Of a DNA stretch of 64,000 nt, positions 35,145 through 43,850 are shown one piece after another. Each line of letters starts with the position of its first letter. Positions within the stretch are counted from its first letter, which is position 1. Source of the stretch: Streptomyces sp. NBC_01142 (GTDB lineage: Bacteria > Actinomycetota > Actinomycetes > Streptomycetales > Streptomycetaceae); contig NZ_JAPEOR010000002.1 in assembly GCF_026341125.1 (NCBI RefSeq), positions 2,678,501 through 2,742,500 on the forward strand. The letters run 5' to 3'. Below the pieces are notes generated by a model. That model made no database searches. It was not told the DNA's origin and saw only the letters and a list, made by a program, of their open reading frames with translations. A program made the position numbers and the translations under genes.

Positions 35145-36325
35145 TGGCCGCACGCGCCGCACGCGCCGCAAGCGCCGCCCGCGCCGGAAGCACCGTTCTC
35201 GCCGGCGCCCGGGTGGTACTGCCGACCGGGGTCGTCGAGAACGGGCGGGTCATCGTCGAAGGCCGGAAGATCGTCGGCGCGGCGCCCGCCGACGCCCCCG
35301 CCCGCGACCTGTCCGGCCACTGGGTCGTCCCCGGCTTCGTCGACATCCACAACCACGGCGGCGGCGGCGCCTCCTTCACCTCCGGCGGCGCCGAGGACGT
35401 ACTGAAGGGCGTGGCAACCCACCGCGAGCATGGCACCACCACCCTCGTGGCCTCCACCGTCACCGGTGAGATGGACTTCCTCGCCCACCGGGCCGGATTC
35501 CTGTCCGAGCTCGTCGAGCAGGGCGACCTGGCGGGCATCCACTTCGAGGGACCGTTCATCTCGCCGTGCCGCAAGGGCGCGCACAGCGAGGAACTACTGC
35601 GCGACCCCGACCCGGCGGAGGTCAGGAAGCTGATCGACGCGGCGCGCGGTACGGCGAGGATGGTGACCCTCGCCACCGAACTGCCCGGCGGCATCGACTC
35701 CGTACGGCTGCTCGCCGAGCACGGCGTGATCGCCGCGATCGGCCACACGGACGCGACGTACGAACAGACCGTCGAGGCGATCGACGCGGGCGCGACCGTG
35801 GCGACCCATCTCTTCAACGCGATGCCCGCCCTCGGCCATCGCGCGCCGGGCCCGATCGCCGCGCTCCTCGAGGACGAGCGGATCACGGTCGAGCTGATCA
35901 ACGACGGCACGCATCTGCACCCCGCCGCCCTGGAGCTCGCCTTCCACCGCGCGGGCGCGGGCCGGGTCGCCTTCATCACGGACGCCATGGACGCGGCGGG
36001 CTTCGGCGACGGCCGCTACGAACTCGGCCCGCTCGCCGTCGAGGTCAAGGACGGGGTGGCCCGGCTGGTGGAGGGCGGCTCGATCGCGGGCTCCACGCTC
36101 ACCCTGGACACCGCCTTCAGGCGCGCGGCCACCATCGACCGGCTGCCGGTCGAGGACATCGTCCGGGCCATCTCCGCCAACCCGGCGAAGCTGCTCGGCA
36201 TGTACGACACGGTCGGCTCACTGGAGCCCGGCAAAGACGCCGACCTGGTGGTTCTCGACGCGACGTTCACGCTCAAGGGCGTGATGCGCAAGGGCGAATG
36301 GGTGATTGACCCACAAGTAGGGTGA
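35144..36325 (+). CDS. nagA: N-acetylglucosamine-6-phosphate deacetylase
   Basis: The 393-aa amidohydrolase has metal and catalytic motifs VDIHNHGGGGASFT, IHFEGPFISPCRKGAH, AAIGHTDATYEQTV, THLFNAMPALGHRAPG, LINDGTHLHPAALELA and FITDAMDAAGFGDG. It removes acetate from GlcNAc-6-P (or GalNAc-6-P). The N-terminal 25 residues are Ala/Arg-rich. It is translationally coupled to nagK by TAATG. Its product, GlcN-6-P, would be a substrate for the SIS isomerase or for NagB elsewhere. Confidence 0.95.
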   Translation: MAARAARAASAARAGSTVLAGARVVLPTGVVENGRVIVEGRKIVGAAPADAPARDLSGHWVVPGFVDIHNHGGGGASFTSGGAEDVLKGVATHREHGTTTLVASTVTGEMDFLAHRAGFLSELVEQGDLAGIHFEGPFISPCRKGAHSEELLRDPDPAEVRKLIDAARGTARMVTLATELPGGIDSVRLLAEHGVIAAIGHTDATYEQTVEAIDAGATVATHLFNAMPALGHRAPGPIAALLEDERITVELINDGTHLHPAALELAFHRAGAGRVAFITDAMDAAGFGDGRYELGPLAVEVKDGVARLVEGGSIAGSTLTLDTAFRRAATIDRLPVEDIVRAISANPAKLLGMYDTVGSLEPGKDADLVVLDATFTLKGVMRKGEWVIDPQVG

Positions 36326-36342
36326 TTTAGCGGCATGTTAGG

Positions 36343-36391
36343 GCAAGGCGGGTTGGACCGGGACTGCGTCGGGGGCTGGGCCAACCGCCTT
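36343..36391. terminator. Imperfect hairpin after nagA
   Basis: AAGGCGGGTTGG pairs with CCAACCGCCTT, leaving one bulged G, around a long loop. It could partly separate nagKA from the PfkB-aldolase pair. There is no T-run, so its strength is uncertain. Confidence 0.4.
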
Positions 36392-36453
36392 CCGTTTGGC
36401 ATGATCAGGCCCCGTACGAACACGGCCAGCACGTCTCCGGGGGGTGTCTACGG

Positions 36454-37380
36454 GTGATCCTGACGGTCACGCTCAACACCGCTCTCGACATCACCTACCG
36501 GGTCCCCGCGCTGACCCCGCACGCGAGCCACCGCGTCCGCGAGGTCCGCGAGCGCCCCGGCGGCAAGGGCCTCAACGTCGCCCGTGTGCTCGCCGCGCTC
36601 GGCCACGAGAGTGTCGTCACCGGCTACGCCGGCGGGGCCACCGGGGCCGTACTGCGCGATCTGCTGGCCCCTCTCGCACCCCATGACGCGCTCGTCCCGA
36701 TCGCCGGGAGCACCCGCCGTACCCTGGCCGTCGTCGACGACGCGAGCGGCGACACCACCCAGCTGAACGAGCCCGGCCCCACCGTCACCACCGAGGAGTG
36801 GGCCGCCTTCCTGGAGACGTACGGATCGCTGCTGCGGGAGGCCGACGCCGTCGCGCTGTGCGGCAGCCTGCCGCCCGGCATCCATGTGGGCGCGTACGCC
36901 GACCTGATCCGCCGGGCCCGCGCCGCACACGTCCCCGTGCTCCTCGACACCAGCGGCGAACCGCTGCGCCGCGGCATCGCCGCCCGCCCGGACCTGGTCA
37001 AGCCCAACGCCGACGAGCTCGCCCAGCTCACCGGCTCCCGCGAACCGCTGCGCGCCACCCGCGACGCCCGCCGCCGCGGGGCGCACGCGGTCGTCTCCTC
37101 GCTCGGCCCGCAGGGCGTACTCGCCGCCACCCCGGACGGCGTCTGGCAGGCGGTCCCGCCCGCGCCGGTGAAGGGCAATCCGACGGGCGCGGGCGACTCC
37201 GCGGTGGCCGGTCTGCTCTCCGGGCTGGTGGAACGACTCCCCTGGCCCGAACGCCTCTCCCGGGCGGTCGCACTGTCGGCGGCGACCGTACTGGCCCCGG
37301 CGGCGGGCGAGTTCGACCTCGCCGCGTACGAGGACCTGCTGCCGCGCATCGCGGTGACCGAGCACGCGGAAGCAGCGTGA
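36454..37380 (+). CDS. PfkB-family hexose-phosphate kinase (1-phosphofructokinase/tagatose-6-P kinase type)
   Basis: The 308-aa kinase has LTVTLNTALDITYRVPAL, RERPGGKGLNVARVLAALGH, LCGSLPPGIHVGAYADLIRR and the catalytic motif KGNPTGAGDSAVAGLLSGL with Asp as base. Relatives are FruK/LacC-type kinases. Substrate cannot be told from sequence: Fru-1-P or Tag-6-P are candidates. Its location after nagKA and 36 bp before a GatY/KbaY-type aldolase favours Tag-6-P in a GalNAc route, as inference. GTG start at 36454. Confidence 0.85.
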   Translation: MILTVTLNTALDITYRVPALTPHASHRVREVRERPGGKGLNVARVLAALGHESVVTGYAGGATGAVLRDLLAPLAPHDALVPIAGSTRRTLAVVDDASGDTTQLNEPGPTVTTEEWAAFLETYGSLLREADAVALCGSLPPGIHVGAYADLIRRARAAHVPVLLDTSGEPLRRGIAARPDLVKPNADELAQLTGSREPLRATRDARRRGAHAVVSSLGPQGVLAATPDGVWQAVPPAPVKGNPTGAGDSAVAGLLSGLVERLPWPERLSRAVALSAATVLAPAAGEFDLAAYEDLLPRIAVTEHAEAA

Positions 37381-37416
37381 CAAGGGGGCCGTACGGCCCC
37401 GGAATGGGAAGGCGCC

Positions 37417-38277
37417 ATGCCACTCGTCAGCACAGGTGACCTCGTCTCTGCCGCCGCGGCCGAATCCCGCGCTGTCGCCGCGTTCAACGTCATCACGCTC
37501 GAACACGCGGAGGCCATCGCCGCCGGCGCCGAGCAGGCGGGCGCACCCGCGATCCTGCAGGTGTCGGAGAACGCGGTGAAGTTCCACGGCGGTGCCCTCT
37601 CCGCGATCGCCGCCGCCATGGCCGCGGTCGCCCGCGCCTCCTCCGCCCCGCTCTCCCTCCACCTCGACCATGTGGTCTCCGCGGACCTGCTGCGAGCGGC
37701 ACACGACGCGGGCTTCAGCTCGGTGATGTTCGACGCCTCGAGGCTGTCGTACGCCGAGAACATCAAGGCCACGGCGGACGCGGTCCGCTGGGGCCACGAG
37801 CGCGGCATCTGGGTCGAGGCGGAACTGGGCAAGGTCGGCGGCAAGGAGGGCGAGGCACCCCTGGACGCCCACACCCCGGGCGTCCGCACGGACCCGGACG
37901 AGGCCGTGTCCTACGTCGCGGACACCGGTGTGGACGCCCTGGCCGTCGCGGTGGGCTCCTCGCACGCGATGACGGAGCGCACGGCGGCCCTGGACCACGC
38001 ACTGATCGGCCAGCTGCGCGACGCCGTCCCCGTACCGCTGGTGCTGCACGGTTCGAGCGGTGTACCGGACGAGGAGATCCGGAAGGCGGTCGCCGCCGGC
38101 ATGGTCAAGATAAACGTCGGTACGGCCCTGAACACCGCCTTCACCGGCGCCGTACGGGCCTACCTGGAGGCCAGTCCCTCGACGGTCGACCCCCGGAAAT
38201 ACCTCGTCCCGGCTCGCGAGGCGATGGCCGGGACGGTGGCGGGCTTCCTGGCGCTGCTCCCAGGGCTCCATCGCTGA
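37417..38277 (+). CDS. Class II ketose-bisphosphate aldolase (GatY/KbaY-like)
   Basis: The 286-aa zinc aldolase has AFNVITLEHAEAIAAGAEQA, SLHLDHVVSADLLRAAHDAG (zinc His), GIWVEAELGKVGGKEGE, LVLHGSSGVPDEEIRKAVAA and MVKINVGTALNTAFTGAVR (phosphate loop). Class II FBP aldolases and tagatose-bisphosphate aldolases share these. The short length resembles GatY/KbaY. With the PfkB kinase upstream it would cleave Tag-1,6-BP or Fru-1,6-BP to triose phosphates. ATG at 37417. Confidence 0.88.
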   Translation: MPLVSTGDLVSAAAAESRAVAAFNVITLEHAEAIAAGAEQAGAPAILQVSENAVKFHGGALSAIAAAMAAVARASSAPLSLHLDHVVSADLLRAAHDAGFSSVMFDASRLSYAENIKATADAVRWGHERGIWVEAELGKVGGKEGEAPLDAHTPGVRTDPDEAVSYVADTGVDALAVAVGSSHAMTERTAALDHALIGQLRDAVPVPLVLHGSSGVPDEEIRKAVAAGMVKINVGTALNTAFTGAVRAYLEASPSTVDPRKYLVPAREAMAGTVAGFLALLPGLHR

Positions 38278-38369
38278 GGACTCGCCGCCCCGCTTACGGA
38301 CGCGGTGTCATTGTGACTGTTTTGGACCGCGTATGAGCTGAGGTGATGCGGTGTCAGGAAGTTGTTGAC

Positions 38370-38935
38370 GGTCGGGTAGGCCCCGCCGCCGCCCTCGTAC
38401 GAGGAGCTTGCCGCGCTGGTGGTGGAGCTGAAGCTGTTGGTGTCCGCCCAAGCGGCGACGATCGCGGAGCTGACCGCGAGGAACGCCGAGCAGGCGGAGC
38501 GGATCGCGGAGCTGGAGCGGCAGGTCGCATCGGCTCTCGCGCAACTCCTCCAAGCCGCCGTCCATTTGACGGGCTCGGCAAGAAGCCCGCGCCGAAATCT
38601 CCGCGGCATCGTTCGGGCTGCAAACCGGGCCGGGCCAAGGGCGATCCGGGCGGCTGGCTGGAGCAGGTCGCCGATCCCGACGTGATACTCGATCACCACC
38701 CGGCATGACCGACTTCACCGTCCCCTTCGACAACAACCAGGCCGAACGCGATCTACGGATGATCAAGACACAACAGAAGATCTCCGGATCCTGGCGGACC
38801 CTGACCGGCGCCAGGCGCTTCGCCCGGATCCGCTCCCACATCTCCACCGTCCGCAAACACGGCATCAACCCCCCTCACCGCCCTACGCGGCCTGTCCGCC
38901 GGATAGCCATGGATGCTGCCCGCAACCAGCTCAAA
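38370..38935 (+). pseudogene. Degenerate IS66-family transposase remnant
   Basis: N-terminal IS66 sequence YEELAALVVELKLLVSAQAA (38398 on) shifts frame near 38565 to give [20 protein letters not shown] and [15 protein letters not shown], then jumps to the C-terminal segment [40 protein letters not shown] from 38711. Roughly 300 internal codons, including most catalytic residues, are missing. No start or inverted repeats were found. It lies between the aldolase gene and the disrupted secreted-protein gene. Confidence 0.82.
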
Positions 38936-39010
38936 CCCCTAAACAGTTACGTGTCATTTGATCTTCCCAATAGGATCATGATCGACCAAGCGTTCTACCA
39001 AGGGGAACTG

Positions 39011-39198
39011 ATGCGCGGGAAAGTCCTCACAGCGGGAGCAGCGGCCACTGCGGCGTTGGCGCTGACCGTGTCAATGGCGGGCTCCGCCCAGGCGGCGGGA
39101 TTCAGTGGATACCGGGGGTGCAGCACAACGGGCGCTTCCGGCGGCTACGAGTTCAGCAATTGGCACGGGCCGGACGCCAAGATAAACCTCTCCATCTA
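39011..39198 (+). pseudogene. Small secreted protein, 5' part, interrupted by an IS630-family element
   Basis: ATG at 39011 follows AGGGGAA. The peptide is a signal sequence ([23 protein letters not shown], cleavage near residue 28) and [20 protein letters not shown] followed by [11 protein letters not shown]. The frame is cut at TA (39197-39198) by an insertion sequence. The rest resumes at 40372 in the same frame. The intact protein would be 137 aa and exported. Reading straight on gives a wrong tail of transposon codons. Confidence 0.85.
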
Positions 39199-40369
39199 CT
39201 GTCTCGTGATTCCGTCAGCGTTACTTGATCTTGTATGGCAGGGTCTTCTGGTGTGGAGCTCTCCGTGGAACAGGCCGCCGAGTTGCGGGAGTTGGTGAAC
39301 AGTCGGGATGTTCCTGCGGACATGGCAACGCGGGGCCGGATCGTGCTGTGGTCGAGTGAGGGGCGTCGGCGCAAGGACATTGCCGAGCTGCTCGGGGTGT
39401 CGCTGCCGACCGTGGACCGCTGGAAGATCCGCTATGCCGAGCAGGGCCTGGCCGGGCTGGAAGGTGAGCGTCCTGGTGGCGCGCGGGAGCAGGTGCCGGC
39501 GCGGGTGCGGGCCCGGGTGATTGCGCTGACGCGCATGACGCCGCCGGACCGTACGGGGCTTTCGCACTGGTCCACGCGGGAGTTGGCGAAGTATCTGGAG
39601 CGGGCCGAGAACATCACCGTGTCCTGGCACTACATTGCGCGCGTCTGGCGGGAGGAGAGCCTGAAGCCGCACCGGTTGGGTACCTTCAAGATTTCCAAAG
39701 ACCCCGCGTTCGCGGAGAAAGTGGCCGATGTGATCGGCCTGTATCTGGCTCCGCCGGGTGGCGCGGTGGTCCTCTCGATCGACGAGAAGACGCAGATCCA
39801 GGCTCTGGACCGGACCCAGCCGGTGCTGCCGGTCGCCTTCGCGGCGAGCGAGCAGCGCACCGCCGACTACGTCCGGCACGGCACCACGAACCTGTTCGCC
39901 GCCCTGAACGTGACCACCGGTGAAGTGCTCGGCGAGTGCAGGCCGACCCGGAACGGCAAGGATTTCCTGGCCTTCTTGAAGAAGGCGGTGAAACCGTACG
40001 CCGGGAAGGACATCCATGTCGTCCTGGACAACCTCTCGACGCACACCACACCCGAGGTCAAGGAGTGGCTGGTCAAGAACCGGCAAGTCCACTTCCATTT
40101 CACTCCCGTCGGTTCTTCGTGGCTGAACCAGATCGAGATCTGGTTCGGAATCCTCACCCGGCAATCCATCCGCCGCGGCACGTTCTCCAGCGTCAACGTC
40201 CTGATCAAACAGATCCGCGACTACATCAACTCCTGGAACACGACAGCGAAACCGTTCACCTGGACCGCGACCTCCGGCGAGGTCCTCGCGAAGGTCCGAC
40301 TCGTCGCGACCAACGTGAAGAAACTCGTCAATAACAACTCGAACTGACATGAACAGAATCACGAGACAC
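39199..40369. mobile_element. Complete IS630-family insertion sequence (1171 bp)
   Basis: The ends share imperfect inverted repeats (TGTCTCGTGATTC identical at both ends, then partial match for about 27 bp) and are flanked by the TA target duplication typical of the family (39197-39198 and 40370-40371). The transposase is intact. Excision of the element with one TA restores the host frame. Confidence 0.9.
39235..40347 (+). CDS. IS630-family transposase
   Basis: The 370-aa DDE transposase has an N-terminal helix-turn-helix ([20 protein letters not shown]), then [17 protein letters not shown] (first Asp), [20 protein letters not shown] (second Asp) and [19 protein letters not shown] (Glu). All catalytic residues are present and there is no frameshift, so it may be active. 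It is encoded in the same direction as the gene it disrupts. Confidence 0.95.
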   Translation: MAGSSGVELSVEQAAELRELVNSRDVPADMATRGRIVLWSSEGRRRKDIAELLGVSLPTVDRWKIRYAEQGLAGLEGERPGGAREQVPARVRARVIALTRMTPPDRTGLSHWSTRELAKYLERAENITVSWHYIARVWREESLKPHRLGTFKISKDPAFAEKVADVIGLYLAPPGGAVVLSIDEKTQIQALDRTQPVLPVAFAASEQRTADYVRHGTTNLFAALNVTTGEVLGECRPTRNGKDFLAFLKKAVKPYAGKDIHVVLDNLSTHTTPEVKEWLVKNRQVHFHFTPVGSSWLNQIEIWFGILTRQSIRRGTFSSVNVLIKQIRDYINSWNTTAKPFTWTATSGEVLAKVRLVATNVKKLVNNNSN

Positions 40370-40597
40370 TACGCGACCGACACGACGGCCGACGGGGCTC
40401 ACGTTCGAGTTCGCCTCGTGTCCAAGGACGTGCGGGGAACCGTCAAGAATTGGCCGTGGCGCTCCAACACCGGCGCCACCGACACCACGAAGAGATGGAA
40501 GACGACGGCTTCCTATGACAGAGGCCTCTTCGTCATCGGAGTACAGACGGCCCGGTTCAAGGGGGACAAGCTCGTGAACTACTGCACTGACTGGTAG
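40370..40597 (+). pseudogene. Small secreted protein, 3' part, separated by the IS630-family element
   Basis: The segment encodes ATDTTADGAHVRVRLVSKDV, then WPWRSNTGATDTTKRWKTTA and TARFKGDKLVNYCTDW. It follows the 39011-39198 frame exactly once the element and one TA copy are removed (NLSIY joins ATDTT through one TAC codon). One N-terminal Cys and one C-terminal Cys could form a disulfide in the intact protein. It has no start of its own apart from an IS-derived ATG. Confidence 0.85.
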
Positions 40598-40682
40598 ACA
40601 CCAGCGAAGAAAACGGGGTAGCGGGAAAAGGGGAGCTCAGGCACTACCGACTGAGCTCGTTCGCAACATCCTCAGTGCTCAT

Positions 40683-40716
40683 GGTTGCCCCGTCCGTACA
40701 TCCCGACGGGGCAACC
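40683..40716. terminator. Hairpin terminator
   Basis: GGTTGCCCCGTC (40683-40694) pairs perfectly with GACGGGGCAACC (40705-40716) around 10 nt, between convergent genes. Confidence 0.85.
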
Positions 40717-40745
40717 GAGCTTCCGCGCACTCACCGAGTGATGTT

Positions 40746-41723
40746 TCAGCTTCCGACCTGGCCCTGCTTCAGGGCGACCTGGTCGAGGAAGGCCTCGCAC
40801 TGATCACCCTGCTCGCAGGAGATCTTGAGGTCGTTCTTCCCCTGCTGCAGGTTCACGTAGGCGTACGTGCGCGTCCAGCCCTTCTCCCAGTCGCCCTCTG
40901 CAGCCTTCGCGAAATTCGACATGTTGATGGAGCGGGGCGTCTGACCGTTGATCGTGAGCGAGGTCTTGGCATCCTTGCCCGGCACGCTGTACGTGATGAA
41001 CATCGTGTACTCGCCCGCCTCGGGCACGTCGACCGACCAGCTGGCCGAGCCGCCGACCCCGTTGAACGTCACATACGCGCCGTCCGCGCCCTCCGCGCCC
41101 TTGATGTCCGTCGCCAGGGCCGCGGGCGGCCCCAGCTTCAGCGTCGCCGCGTCCTGCTTCGGCAGCTCCTGCGGCTTCTCCTCGGGCTTCGGCTTGTCGC
41201 TGGGCTTCACCGACTGGCCCGCGGTCGAGCCCCCGCCGGTGTTCCCGGCCTGGGCGCCGCCCTTGTCGTCCTTGTCGCCGCTCGTCATGAGCGCCGCGGC
41301 GATGCCGATGACGACCACCGCGACCACCGCGACCGCGCCGATCAGCAGGCCCCTGGTGTTGGGGCCGCCGCTGCGGCCACCGCCCTGCTGCTGCGGCGTC
41401 TGGCGGGTGGGGGCGCCACCGGGGTACGTCTCGGGTGCCGCGTAGTGCGCGGTCGGCTGCTGGGCACCCTGCTGGCCGTAGGCCTGCTGGTGCGGGACCT
41501 GCTGGCCGTACTGCTGCTGCGGACCGCCGTACTGGCGCTCGCCGACCGTCCGTACCTGGTTGTACGAGGTTCTGGGGACCCCCGGCTGCGCTGCCGGACC
41601 CGGGTAGCCGTAGCCGCGGCCCTGGCCGGGCGGTGTTGCGCCCGCCGCCTGCCCGTCCTCGTACAGATAGCCGAACGGATCGTCGTCCTCGGGCGTGCTC
41701 GCGCCGTTGTTCGCGGCCGTCAT
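40746..41723 (-). CDS. Membrane-anchored protein with C-terminal carbohydrate-binding-like domain
   Basis: A cytoplasmic Gln/Gly/Pro-rich N-terminus of about 125 residues (YGGPQQQYGQQVPHQQ) is followed by one transmembrane helix (LLIGAVAVVAVVVIGIAAAL) and a Gly/Lys/Pro linker. The last 130 residues look like a CBM6/35-type beta-sandwich: GVGGSASWSVDVPEAGEYTM, RTYAYVNLQQGKNDLKISCE, CEAFLDQVALKQG. It probably binds cell-wall or environmental sugar at the outer face. The sugar is unknown. Confidence 0.8.
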   Translation of the reverse strand: MTAANNGASTPEDDDPFGYLYEDGQAAGATPPGQGRGYGYPGPAAQPGVPRTSYNQVRTVGERQYGGPQQQYGQQVPHQQAYGQQGAQQPTAHYAAPETYPGGAPTRQTPQQQGGGRSGGPNTRGLLIGAVAVVAVVVIGIAAALMTSGDKDDKGGAQAGNTGGGSTAGQSVKPSDKPKPEEKPQELPKQDAATLKLGPPAALATDIKGAEGADGAYVTFNGVGGSASWSVDVPEAGEYTMFITYSVPGKDAKTSLTINGQTPRSINMSNFAKAAEGDWEKGWTRTYAYVNLQQGKNDLKISCEQGDQCEAFLDQVALKQGQVGS

Positions 41724-41810
41724 CCCTAGTCACTCCTCACCATGTCGTCAGCACATCGCCGACGCGGCGAGCCTACCCGGTTCGGCGTAAGCAAAAGGGT
41801 GGCGTCGGCC

Positions 41811-43466
41811 TCAGCCCGCCCGCCGGTGCACCTTCGCCCGGGATCGCTTCTCGATATACATCCGCTGATCCGCGGATTGCAGGACCTCCTCGACGGACAT
41901 CCCGCAACTTGCCCATCCGATACCGAAGCTGGCCCCGACCCGGACTCCGCGGCCGCCCACCCTGATCGGCACGATGATCGCGTTCCGCAGACGTACTGCC
42001 AGGTCGGCGGCGTCGGCCGCGCCCAGGCCGTCGGCCAGAACGACGAACTCGTCACCGCCGAGCCGGGCGACGGTGTCGTTGTCGCGTACGCCGGTGGTGA
42101 GCCGGCGCGCGACCTCCACCAGCACCGCATCACCCGTCTGGTGCCCGAAGCGGTCGTTGATCGACTTGAAGCCGTCAAGATCACAGAAGAGGACGGCGAG
42201 CCCCTTGGCCCCGTCGTCCACCTCGGTGTCGGGCGCGACGGTGTGGACATGGTCGTACGGACCCGCCGGTTCGATGTCGAATCCGTCACTGCGGAAGATG
42301 CGCCCGCCGTCAGCGGCATCCGCGCCGTCGTACCCGTCGTACGCCGCGTCCAGCGCCTCGATCGCCGTGGCGCGGGCCGCGTGCGGCCGCTCGCACAGCC
42401 GGGAGCTGAGCCGGGCGCGCAGCTCGGCGCTGTTGGGCAGGCCGGTGAGCGAGTCGTGCGAGGCACGGTGGGCGAGCTGCAGCTCGTGGCGCTTGCGCTC
42501 CTCGATGTCCTCGACGTGGGTGAGGAGAAACCGGGGGCCGTCCGCGGTGTCGGCGACGACGGAGTTGCGCAGCGAGACCCAGACATAGGTGCCGTCGCGG
42601 CGGCCGAGACGCAGCTCGGCACGCCCGCCCTCGGCGGACGTACGCAGCAGAGTGCCGACGTCCTCGGGGTGGACGAGGTCGGCGAAGGAGTAGCGGCGCA
42701 TCGCGGAGGCGGGGCGGCCGAGCAGCCGGCAGAGCGCGTCGTTCGTGCGCAGCAGCCGGCCGTGCTGGTCGCCGCCCATCTCGGCGATGGCCATACCGCT
42801 GGGTGCGTACTCGAAGGCCTGGCGGAAGGATTCCTCACTGGCGCGCAGAGCCTGCTGCTCACGCTCGAGGCGGACCAGGGCGCGCTGCATGTTGGAGCGC
42901 AGCCGGGCGTTGCTGATCGCGATCGCCGCCTGGGAGGCGTACATCTGGAGCGCTTCCTGACCCCAGGGCCCGGGCCTGCGGCCGTTGCGCGGCCGGTCGA
43001 CGGATATCACGCCGAGCAGTTCACGGCCGCCGCCCGATGCGTACATGGGGGCGTAGAGACGGTCCTGCGGGTGCCACTCGTCCTCGAAGCGGGGGTCGGG
43101 GCCCTCGGTGTGCCACTGCGGGACGTCGTCCTCTATGAGGACCCAGCCCTCGGTGTGCGGTATGAAGCGGAGCTCGCCCCAGGCCTCGCCCATGGACAGA
43201 CGGCGTTCCCAGGAGGGGCGGGAGCCGACGCGTCCGGTGATCAGGGCTTCGGCGGCGGCGCTGCCGGCGAACGCGGCGACCACGAGATCGCCGTCGGGGC
43301 GTACGAGATTGACGCAGGCCAGCTCGTAGCCGAGTCCGGCGATGACGCCGTCGGCGACGGTCTGCAGAGTGTCGGCCAGGCTCCGGGCCGTGTTGAGCTC
43401 AGCGACGACCTGATGCAGCTGCCGCAGGGTCGCAAGACGGACGTAGGGCTCCGACTCGGTCTCCAT
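41811..43466 (-). CDS. cdgB: Diguanylate cyclase with GAF-PAS-GGDEF domains (CdgB type)
   Basis: The protein makes c-di-GMP from two GTP. A GAF domain (about residues 20-190, GYELACVNLVRPDGD), a PAS/PAC unit (about 200-320, RQAFEYAPSGMAIAEMGG) and a GGDEF domain with intact active site VARLGGDEFVVLAD and DLDGFKSINDRFGHQTGD are seen. The domain order matches S. coelicolor CdgB (SCO4281), a BldD target that affects development. ATG at 43466 (METESEPY) has GGGGAGA 7 nt upstream; an ATG at 43511 is the alternative. A BldD-like box lies upstream. Confidence 0.92.
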   Translation of the reverse strand: METESEPYVRLATLRQLHQVVAELNTARSLADTLQTVADGVIAGLGYELACVNLVRPDGDLVVAAFAGSAAAEALITGRVGSRPSWERRLSMGEAWGELRFIPHTEGWVLIEDDVPQWHTEGPDPRFEDEWHPQDRLYAPMYASGGGRELLGVISVDRPRNGRRPGPWGQEALQMYASQAAIAISNARLRSNMQRALVRLEREQQALRASEESFRQAFEYAPSGMAIAEMGGDQHGRLLRTNDALCRLLGRPASAMRRYSFADLVHPEDVGTLLRTSAEGGRAELRLGRRDGTYVWVSLRNSVVADTADGPRFLLTHVEDIEERKRHELQLAHRASHDSLTGLPNSAELRARLSSRLCERPHAARATAIEALDAAYDGYDGADAADGGRIFRSDGFDIEPAGPYDHVHTVAPDTEVDDGAKGLAVLFCDLDGFKSINDRFGHQTGDAVLVEVARRLTTGVRDNDTVARLGGDEFVVLADGLGAADAADLAVRLRNAIIVPIRVGGRGVRVGASFGIGWASCGMSVEEVLQSADQRMYIEKRSRAKVHRRAG

Positions 43467-43565
43467 TGCTCGCTCTCCCCGAGACCTCGACAGCAACTCC
43501 AGGGTTCTCATCAGCGTTCTTGATGCGGTATCACGGCCACTGAATCACAGCGAGCTGCTCACTCG

Positions 43566-43578
43566 GTACACAGGGTCA
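43566..43578. promoter_or_regulatory. BldD-like box upstream of cdgB
   Basis: On the minus strand TGACCCTGTGTAC matches TNACNCWGNGTNA with one mismatch. It lies 100 bp before the cdgB start at 43466. BldD with c-di-GMP controls cdg genes in Streptomyces. Confidence 0.55.
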
Positions 43579-43638
43579 ACAATTACCGCACTCTGTGACT
43601 CAAGTCACATCAGATGATGAAGGGTTGCGAGCGTCACA

Positions 43639-43652
43639 TGGGAGCGCTCCAT
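43639..43652. promoter_or_regulatory. LacI/CebR-like operator
   Basis: TGGGAGCGCTCCAT matches 12 of 14 positions of the CebR box TGGGAGCGCTCCCA, with a perfect GGAGCGCTCC core. It lies in the gap between divergent cdgB and the flavin reductase, without a linked sugar gene. Confidence 0.45.
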
Positions 43653-43698
43653 CGGTTTCTTGAACGCGAAACGATACCGGGGCAGTACGAGGGCACGA

Positions 43699-43788
43699 CC
43701 GGGGCGCGTGCCCGTTGTCCGGCGGGGCGTGCCCTTGGTCCGGCCGGGGCGCGTGCCTGTGGTCCGGCCGGGGCGTGCCCTTGGTCCT
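43699..43788. repeat. Tandem array of 22-24-bp CGGGGCGCGTGCC units
   Basis: Four imperfect units of CGGGGCG(CG)TGCCxxTGGTCCGG lie upstream of the flavin-reductase gene. No other gene content is seen in this 384-bp gap except the two operators. Confidence 0.75.
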
Positions 43789-43850
43789 AGGACCCGGCTG
43801 GTTCCCTGGCCCGATGCGGGCGCCGGACGGCCGGGACTAGCGTTCCTCGT

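Noticed and set aside
38705..39298. Single 197-codon protein starting [10 protein letters not shown]
   Set aside because: It fuses an IS66 relic, the start of the small secreted protein and IS630 end sequence; the parts are annotated separately.
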